Below the pieces are notes generated by a model. The model had not been told where the DNA came from, did no database searches, and saw nothing but the letters and a program-made list of their open reading frames with translations. 64,000 bases of DNA from UBA4363 sp002393965. Its GTDB lineage: Bacteria > Bacteroidota > Bacteroidia > Bacteroidales > Paludibacteraceae. The stretch lies in the NCBI GenBank assembly GCA_946542925.1, contig CAMNLA010000052.1:1-64000 (forward strand), read 5' to 3'. The translations under genes were made by a program, and so were the position numbers. Positions 58,870 through 64,000 of this stretch are shown here, piece after piece (the first letter of the stretch is position 1; every line of letters starts with the position of its first letter).

Positions 58870-59814
58870 TTATAGAGGATATTCTTCGAATGCGTAGAGG
58901 ACCGTGGAGAGATAACGTTCACCCGTGTCTGGGAGCAACGCAACAATGGTCTTGCCCGCATTCTCCGGCCGCTTGGACAGTTCCAAGGCTGCCGAGACAG
59001 CCGCCCCGGATGAGATTCCGACCAGAAGTCCCTCTTCTTTCGACAGTTCCCGGGATGTGCGGATGGCATCATCATTCTCCACCGTGAGTATCTCGTCCAC
59101 CACACTTCTGTCGAATGTTTTCGGTACGAATCCAGCCCCTATGCCTTGGATTTTATGCGCACCGGATACACCTCCTGACAATACGGGCGAAGAAGCAGGT
59201 TCCACGGCCACAATGTGTATATTCGGATTATGCTTCTTCAAGGCGGTACCCACACCGCTTACCGTTCCTCCCGTGCCGACTCCGGCTACGAAAATATCGA
59301 TCTTACCTTCGGTATCTCGCCAGATCTCCTCACCCGTCGTGACTACATGAATCGCTGGATTCGCCTTGTTCTCGAATTGCTGCAGGATGACTGAACCCGG
59401 AGTTTCTGCCCGCAACTCTTCCGCCTTCGCAATGGCTCCCTTCATTCCTTCTGCTCCTGGTGTCAGTACCAGCTGCGCGCCAAGTGCCTTCAGGAGATTA
59501 CGGCGTTCAACGGACATGGTCTCCGGCATGGTTAGGATAAGGTGATACCCCTTTACCGAGGACACAAAGGCCAAACCGACGCCCGTATTACCGGATGTCG
59601 GCTCTATGATTGTGGCTCCTGGCTTCAAAACTCCTCTCTGCTCTGCATCTTCTATCATGGCCAGAGCCACACGGTCTTTTACCGAACCCGCCGGATTGAA
59701 ATATTCAAGTTTTACAATGATACGGGCCTTCGCTCCTTTCGCAGAGTTAAACTTCGACAACTCCAGCAAAGGAGTATTTCCGACGAGGTCCGTCAGTTTC
59801 GATGCTATCTTCAT
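58870..59814 (-). CDS. cysK: Cysteine synthase A (O-acetylserine sulfhydrylase)
   Basis: 314 residues. PLP enzyme that makes cysteine from O-acetylserine and sulfide. SKLTDLVGNTPLLEL, the PLP lysine in FNPAGSVKDRVAL, PTSGNTGVGLAFV, GVGTGGTVSGVG and GISSGAAVSAALELS are complete. It is first in a transcript with the lyase and lipoprotein, a surprising partnership. Confidence 0.96.
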   Translation of the reverse strand: MKIASKLTDLVGNTPLLELSKFNSAKGAKARIIVKLEYFNPAGSVKDRVALAMIEDAEQRGVLKPGATIIEPTSGNTGVGLAFVSSVKGYHLILTMPETMSVERRNLLKALGAQLVLTPGAEGMKGAIAKAEELRAETPGSVILQQFENKANPAIHVVTTGEEIWRDTEGKIDIFVAGVGTGGTVSGVGTALKKHNPNIHIVAVEPASSPVLSGGVSGAHKIQGIGAGFVPKTFDRSVVDEILTVENDDAIRTSRELSKEEGLLVGISSGAAVSAALELSKRPENAGKTIVALLPDTGERYLSTVLYAFEEYPL

Positions 59815-59856
59815 AATTTAGAGTTCTTTTTTATTTTAATATTATTGTATGTATGC

Positions 59857-59878
59857 TATCTTTGCTATGGCAAAGATA
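59857..59878. promoter_or_regulatory. Face-to-face promoter palindrome between cysK and the response regulator
   Basis: TATCTTTGC (59857-59865), TATG, GCAAAGATA (59870-59878): a perfect 9-bp inverted repeat. Each arm is a TAnnTTTG box: the plus-strand arm at 59857-59864 is 21 bases before the ATG at 59886, and the minus-strand arm (59878-59871) serves cysK at 59814. The two transcription starts would nearly coincide. Confidence 0.6.
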
Positions 59879-59885
59879 ATACTTT

Positions 59886-60530
59886 ATGAATAAATTCATC
59901 TTAGCGGACAATCAAGATATTACACGACTTGGAATAAAATGGATTCTTGACAAGATCGGGGACTCTCAGACTGAGAATGCCTTCCGAAAGAATGAATTGA
60001 TTCAGAAACTCACCCTCTCCCCCGATGCCATCGTCGTGCTGGACTATACGAATTTTGACTTTAACAGCTGCGAGGAATTGGCCATCCTTTCTCAACGTTT
60101 CGACTCGGCTCTCTTTATCCTCTTCTCCGAAGACTTGAGCCTCGATTTCCTTCGCTCCATTACTTTGAACAACCATTTCTCCCTCGTCAGCAAAGATTCC
60201 AATGAAACAGAAATACGGTTGGCCATACAGTATGCGACAGAAGGCACACGATTCATCTGCAACGATATCTCTAACCGTTTGCTGACAGAACGGAAAAGAC
60301 AGTCTGATGCCTCAAACGTGATGCTCACCAGACAGGAACGCATAATGCTGAAGGAGATTGCCGCGGGCAAGACAACCAAGGAGATTGCTGCTGAAAAGAA
60401 CCTGAGCTTCCATACGGTCAACACACACCGCAAAAATATTTTCCGGAAATTAGGCATCAATAACGTACATGAAGCAACTAAATATGCCATCCGTTCCGGA
60501 CTGATTGACATTGCCGAATATTATATCTGA
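59886..60530 (+). CDS. LuxR/NarL-type response regulator, atypical receiver
   Basis: 214 residues. Residues ~1-120 form a receiver domain: the acidic pair position reads ADNQD (Asp8, Asn9), the phospho-acceptor is Asp53 in VVLDYTNF, and the conserved Lys is in SLVSKDS (~102). The C-terminal LuxR helix-turn-helix (~145-205, LTRQERIMLKEIAAGKTTKEIAAEKNLSFHTVNTHRKNIFRKLG) is complete. One member of the acidic pair is replaced by Asn, so phosphorylation may be weak or absent. No histidine kinase is next to it. Confidence 0.85.
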   Translation: MNKFILADNQDITRLGIKWILDKIGDSQTENAFRKNELIQKLTLSPDAIVVLDYTNFDFNSCEELAILSQRFDSALFILFSEDLSLDFLRSITLNNHFSLVSKDSNETEIRLAIQYATEGTRFICNDISNRLLTERKRQSDASNVMLTRQERIMLKEIAAGKTTKEIAAEKNLSFHTVNTHRKNIFRKLGINNVHEATKYAIRSGLIDIAEYYI

Positions 60531-60541
60531 CGGATTTTTTG

Positions 60542-60549
60542 TACTTTTG
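60542..60549 (+). promoter_or_regulatory. -7 promoter box for the phenylacetate-CoA ligase gene
   Basis: TACTTTTG, a TAnnTTTG match 33 bases before the ATG at 60582. Confidence 0.6.
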
Positions 60550-60581
60550 GACGCTGAATTCATAAAACACATAAAAAAATC

Positions 60582-61895
60582 ATGACTGAAACTTCTGAGT
60601 TTTTTAATCCCGAATTGGAGACACTGAACCGTGAACAGATTGAAGAACTGCAAATTGAACGATTAAAGAATACGATACAACACTGCCTCCACTCTGCTTT
60701 CTATAAACAAAGATTCAAGGAAGCAGGATTAGAACCAGAGGATATCAAGACTCTTGACGACCTGCGCAAGATACCTTTCACAACCAAACAGGACCTTAGG
60801 GATAACTACCCTTTCGGGTTGGCATCCATTCCTCTTAACGAATGCGTCCGGTTGCACTCTTCCAGCGGTACGACGGGAAATCCCACCGTCATTCTCCATT
60901 CCAGAAAAGACCTCGACGAGTGGGCGAATGCCGTGGCACGCTGTCTCTGGATGGTCGGTTGCCGACCGAGCGACGTCTTCCAGAATACTTCCGGATATGG
61001 CATGTTCACCGGAGGTCTCGGTTTCCAGTACGGAGCTGAGAAACTCGGAATGCTCACTGTTCCGGCTGCGGCTGGCAATACCAAAAGACAACTGAAGTTC
61101 TTTACCGATTTCGGCACTACTGTCGTTCATGCCATACCAAGTTATGCAACACGCATCTTTGAAGTGATGCAGGCCAACGGAATCGACCCTCGCCACGATA
61201 CGAAACTCCGCACATTGGTCATCGGGGCCGAACCGCACAGCGAGGAACAGCGGAGACGAATCGAGAACATGCTGGGGGTAAAAGCCTACAACTCTTTCGG
61301 AATGAGTGAGATGTGCGGACCAGGTGTCGCCTTTGAGTGTAAGGAACAGAACGGTATGCATATCTGGGAGGATTACTATATCGTGGAGATCGTGAATCCG
61401 GATACACTCGAACCCGTACCTGACGGTGAAATCGGAGAAATGGTACTCACTACACTCAACCGGGAAGCCATGCCGCTGCTTCGCTACCGGACTAGAGACT
61501 TGACACGTATTCTGCCGGGTGAATGTCCCTGCGGAAGACATCATAAGCGCATCGACCGCATGAAAGGACGCTCCGACGACATGATTGTCCTGAGAGGCGT
61601 CAATATTTTCCCAATCCAGATCGAACAGGTGCTGATGAGATACAAAGAACTGGGTAGCAATTACCTGATCACTCTTCAGACGAACGAAGTCAATGATTCC
61701 ATGACCGTCGAAGTGGAATTGTCACAGACCTATACAGGAGGACCCGACGCACAACAGGCTCTCACCAAGAGTATCACAAGCAACCTGCATGACGAGATCC
61801 TGCTCACACCATTCGTCAAACTGCTCCAACCGGGATCCTTGGCTCAGAGCGAGGGGAAAGCCGTTCGCGTGAAGGATCTGAGAAAGGTCTATTAA
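60582..61895 (+). CDS. paaK: Phenylacetate-CoA ligase
   Basis: 437 residues of the AMP-forming ligase family. Motifs: LHSSSGTTGNPTVILHS, FQNTSGYGMFTGGLGFQYGAEKLG, ESFGMSEM-type YNSFGMSEMCGPGVAFEC, MLLRYRTRDL-type MPLLRYRTRDLTRILPGECPCGRHHKRIDRMKGRSDDMIVLRGVNIFPIQIE, and a C-terminal domain. It activates phenylacetate or another aryl acid with CoA. In related anaerobes the gene lies beside indolepyruvate:ferredoxin oxidoreductase, which is not here. Confidence 0.92.
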   Translation: MTETSEFFNPELETLNREQIEELQIERLKNTIQHCLHSAFYKQRFKEAGLEPEDIKTLDDLRKIPFTTKQDLRDNYPFGLASIPLNECVRLHSSSGTTGNPTVILHSRKDLDEWANAVARCLWMVGCRPSDVFQNTSGYGMFTGGLGFQYGAEKLGMLTVPAAAGNTKRQLKFFTDFGTTVVHAIPSYATRIFEVMQANGIDPRHDTKLRTLVIGAEPHSEEQRRRIENMLGVKAYNSFGMSEMCGPGVAFECKEQNGMHIWEDYYIVEIVNPDTLEPVPDGEIGEMVLTTLNREAMPLLRYRTRDLTRILPGECPCGRHHKRIDRMKGRSDDMIVLRGVNIFPIQIEQVLMRYKELGSNYLITLQTNEVNDSMTVEVELSQTYTGGPDAQQALTKSITSNLHDEILLTPFVKLLQPGSLAQSEGKAVRVKDLRKVY

Positions 61896-61920
61896 TATAG
61901 CTTTTTTCAAAAAAAACTTA

Positions 61921-61965
61921 ATAAGAAAGAGAAAGCCTGCTGATAGCAGGCTTTCTCTTTCTTAT
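61921..61965. terminator. Bidirectional terminator between paaK and the MFS gene
   Basis: A perfect 20-bp stem (61921-61940 with 61946-61965; GAAAGCCTGC core) with a 5-base loop between convergent genes. Its right arm covers the last codon of the MFS gene. Confidence 0.9.
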
Positions 61966-63218
61966 TCTTCTTTGCGTCCGAATCCATCCGGAATCTTCAG
62001 TAATGCCGTGAGCAAGAAACCCGGTACAGTGCAGAAACACACCCAGACAAAGAATAGAGGATAACCCATCCACTCCTGCAGGTAGCCGGAAAACATGCCC
62101 GGCAACATCATGCCTAAGGCCATCAATCCGGTACAGATGGCATAATGGGCCGTCTTGTACTCCCCTTCTGCAAAATAGATCAGATAGAGCATGAACGCCG
62201 TGAATCCGAAACCATAGCCAAACTGCTCCAAGGCAACGCCTCCACAGGCTGTCAGGAATGACTCGGGACGTGCATAGGCAAAGAATACATAGACTAGGTC
62301 TGGAAGATTCATGGCTATCACCATCGGCCAGAGCCAATATTTCAGACCATCTCGCGAAACGAGAATTCCTCCTAATATCCCGCCCAGAAGCAACATCAGG
62401 ACACCTACCGTACCATAGATGAAACCCACCTGCGTCGTCGAGAGACCCAACCCTCCTACCGAACGTGCGTCCAATAGGAACGGAGATGCTATCTTCGCAA
62501 GCTGAGCCTCTCCGAATCGGAAGAAGAGGATAAACAAAATCGAGACCAGTAGTTCTTTCTTCTGTATGAATGTTGTGAAGACGCGAACGAAATCACGTCC
62601 GACTGAGTTCGTACGGCTGCAATCAGTAGTCGGATGGGGCAGAATAAAGAGATGCCATGCCGCAATGGCAAGAAAGAGACCCGAAGCAACATAAAAGACC
62701 ATCGACCATGCAAAGACGAAGTCGTTGTCAAAAGATTGAGCAAGCCAACCAGCCAGGACGACAAGACCGCCCTGACCCGCTATCATGGAAATTCGATAGA
62801 ATGTACTTCGGATACCGACAAACAGCGACTGGTGTTCCTCTGGCAACCCCAGCATGTAGAAACCGTCGGCGGCTATATCATGAGTCGCAGAGGCAAATGC
62901 CAATAGCCAGAAAAAGGACAAGGAGGCCTGTATGAAAAAGGACGTCGGTATGGAAAAGGCAATTCCGGCCAGACCTGCTCCGATGAGAATCTGCATGGCG
63001 GTAATCCAGATGCGCTTCGTTCCTAAAATATCTACAAAAGGACTCCAGAAGGGTTTGATGACCCAAGGTAGATACAACCAGGACGTGTATAGGGCAATGT
63101 CTCCGTTGGAAAGCCCCAGATTCTTATACATAATGACGGAAACCGTCATTACCAAAACGTATGGCAATCCCTCCGCAAAATAGAGCGAGGGTACCCATGA
63201 CCATGGATTTCTTTTCAT
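61962..63218 (-). CDS. AmpG-like major facilitator transporter
   Basis: 418 residues with 12 predicted membrane helices. N-terminal WVPSLYFAEGLPYVLVMTVSVIMYKNLGLSNGDIALYTSWLYLPWVIKPFWSPFVD matches the AmpG/muropeptide-permease type of MFS protein; ASATHDIAADGFYMLGLP and VALEQFGYGFGFTAFMLYLIYFAEGEYKTAHYAI follow. AmpG imports anhydromuropeptides for cell wall recycling; the substrate here is not proven. The stop codon overlaps the terminator. Confidence 0.85.
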   Translation of the reverse strand: MKRNPWSWVPSLYFAEGLPYVLVMTVSVIMYKNLGLSNGDIALYTSWLYLPWVIKPFWSPFVDILGTKRIWITAMQILIGAGLAGIAFSIPTSFFIQASLSFFWLLAFASATHDIAADGFYMLGLPEEHQSLFVGIRSTFYRISMIAGQGGLVVLAGWLAQSFDNDFVFAWSMVFYVASGLFLAIAAWHLFILPHPTTDCSRTNSVGRDFVRVFTTFIQKKELLVSILFILFFRFGEAQLAKIASPFLLDARSVGGLGLSTTQVGFIYGTVGVLMLLLGGILGGILVSRDGLKYWLWPMVIAMNLPDLVYVFFAYARPESFLTACGGVALEQFGYGFGFTAFMLYLIYFAEGEYKTAHYAICTGLMALGMMLPGMFSGYLQEWMGYPLFFVWVCFCTVPGFLLTALLKIPDGFGRKEE

Positions 63219-63238
63219 ATCTCATGTTTTTTCTGTTT

Positions 63239-63246
63239 CAAAGATA
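63239..63246 (-). promoter_or_regulatory. -7 promoter box for the MFS gene
   Basis: CAAAGATA on the plus strand reads TATCTTTG on the minus strand, 20 bases before the ATG at 63218. Confidence 0.65.
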
Positions 63247-63344
63247 GTTTATCTCTGCCGTTCGGCAGCATGAAAAATGCGGAGAAAACACCCTAAAGAT
63301 ACGAATTTATTGTGCTTTCACTCTTCAGATACGATGAAATAAAC

Positions 63345-63352
63345 TAAATTTG
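63345..63352 (+). promoter_or_regulatory. -7 promoter box immediately upstream of the PHP phosphatase gene
   Basis: TAAATTTG matches TAnnTTTG and is 6 bases from the ATG at 63359, implying a leaderless or nearly leaderless mRNA. Confidence 0.5.
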
Positions 63353-63358
63353 TATGAG

Positions 63359-64000
63359 ATGGATTGGCTGACCAACTTTCATAGTCATTGTTTTTTCTGT
63401 GACGGATGCGCCCCGATGGAAGTGTTCGTTCATCATGCGATTGCTCACCACATGAACGCATACGGCATCTCGTCGCACGCCCCAGTCCCCTTCTCTTCCA
63501 ACTGGGCAATGCGAAAGGATGATGTGGACGAATACCTGCAGGAGTTCCATCGCCTCAAACAACAATATGAGAATCAGATCGAACTGTATGTGGGAATGGA
63601 AATGGATTTCCTCTCCAAGGAGAAAGACTCCGTATTCAGAACGTATCAGAACCTTCCTCTGGATTACCGGATCGGGTCCGTTCACTACATCGACACGCTG
63701 GATAATGGACAGCTGTACTGGAATATCGGAGGAGACCCAAAGAACTACAAGAGAGCTATTTGCGAACTGTTCGGCGGGGATATCCGACGCATGATTCGCC
63801 GCTATTTTCAGCAGACCAATGAGATGATCGAATCCGCTGACTTTGACATCATCGGACACGTCGATAAGATAACCGACCTGGCAGAACGATTCTATGCCCA
63901 TCAGTTTGATCCGAACGAACCATGGTATCTCCATCTCATTGACGAGACGTTCTCGCTGGCGAAGGAGTATGGAAAAATCATTGAAATCAACACTAAAGGT
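63359..64000 (+). CDS. PHP-domain histidinol phosphatase (HisJ type), 3' truncated by window edge
   Basis: 214 residues visible from ATG 63359 (MDWLTNFHSHCFFCDGCAPMEVFVHHAIAHHMNAYGISSHAP). PHP metal motifs: FHSH, GISSHAP, GMEMDFL, GSVHYID, and FDIIGHVDKI. Histidinol phosphatases of this type (HisJ) catalyse the penultimate histidine step; other PHP phosphatases are possible. An ATG at 63354 runs into a stop after five codons. The last residues and any C-terminus lie beyond the window. Confidence 0.85.
   Translation, partial: MDWLTNFHSHCFFCDGCAPMEVFVHHAIAHHMNAYGISSHAPVPFSSNWAMRKDDVDEYLQEFHRLKQQYENQIELYVGMEMDFLSKEKDSVFRTYQNLPLDYRIGSVHYIDTLDNGQLYWNIGGDPKNYKRAICELFGGDIRRMIRRYFQQTNEMIESADFDIIGHVDKITDLAERFYAHQFDPNEPWYLHLIDETFSLAKEYGKIIEINTKG

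Overview
The window looks like chromosomal DNA of a member of the Bacteroidota, order Bacteroidales, most likely near Prevotellaceae. The evidence is: many copies of the Bacteroidota promoter element TAnnTTTG upstream of genes; a long NusB of about 310 residues; Bacteroidota-restricted families (DUF4491, single-domain PUR protein, the small 'DNA-binding protein' at 39474); a PorE-like type IX secretion (T9SS) lipoprotein; and an exported pectate lyase with a T9SS-type C-terminal sorting region. I see no phage, insertion sequence, integron, CRISPR array or conjugative module. It is mostly housekeeping DNA.

Layout. 1-1397: 3' truncated membrane pyrophosphatase (-). 1787-7575: DUF4491 protein, a parasite-type IMP dehydrogenase, PUR protein (-), NusB, YajC, YbbR-like protein, CoaE. 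7613-10686: RlmD-type RNA methyltransferase and DnaB (-). 10934-15691: IspE, GyrA, exported TPR protein. 15929-17053: universal stress protein (-). 17316-22641: ValS and a four-subunit 2-oxoacid:ferredoxin oxidoreductase. 22791-22893: SRP RNA (-). 22935-28515: thiamin operon (-) thiS-thiE-thiG-thiC-thiH-tenI behind a TPP riboswitch and an intrinsic terminator. 29201-30358: Dxr. 30837-32060: an HTH regulator (-) with a cluster of TTACATTTGTAA-like sites. 32495-34672: zinc-ribbon coiled-coil protein, Nif3-like protein, tRNA-Pro (-). 34898-39393: HemW, PorE-like lipoprotein, ThyA, FolA (+). 39474-50311: a mostly minus-strand block with an envelope cluster (HD-M15-PAP2-TM2-DUF2752), SulP transporter, rubrerythrin, DUF2156 protein, acyl-ACP thioesterase, cytidylate-kinase-like protein, MATE pump and DUF4332 protein. 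50386-54343: amidohydrolase and U32 protein (-) divergent from MTA/SAH nucleosidase (+). 54711-59814: Pgk, then CysK-pectate lyase-lipoprotein (-). 59886-61895: response regulator and phenylacetate-CoA ligase (+). 61962-64000: AmpG-like MFS (-) and 5' part of a PHP histidinol phosphatase (+).

How the genes work together. The thi operon encodes the thiazole branch (ThiS, ThiG, ThiH, TenI-like), the pyrimidine branch (ThiC) and the coupling enzyme (ThiE), controlled by TPP; no thiF or thiD is in the window. ThyA and FolA form the dTMP/tetrahydrofolate pair. IspE and Dxr are two steps of the MEP isoprenoid pathway at separate loci. PorE-like protein and the lyase's C-terminal region indicate a working T9SS.

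The most unusual signals are: an IMP dehydrogenase with the sequence type and exact residue numbering of the Tritrichomonas foetus enzyme; a three-copy hairpin element (tandem 77/78-bp repeats at 44729-44883, a diverged copy at 47351) with paired base changes; an operator-like cluster in which the site contains the -7 promoter box; two genes (dxr, hisJ-like) with the -7 box only 6 nt from the start codon, implying leaderless mRNAs; a face-to-face promoter palindrome between cysK and a response regulator; and an 11-bp-period minisatellite downstream of pgk. I did not find a clear new multi-gene defence or mobile system.
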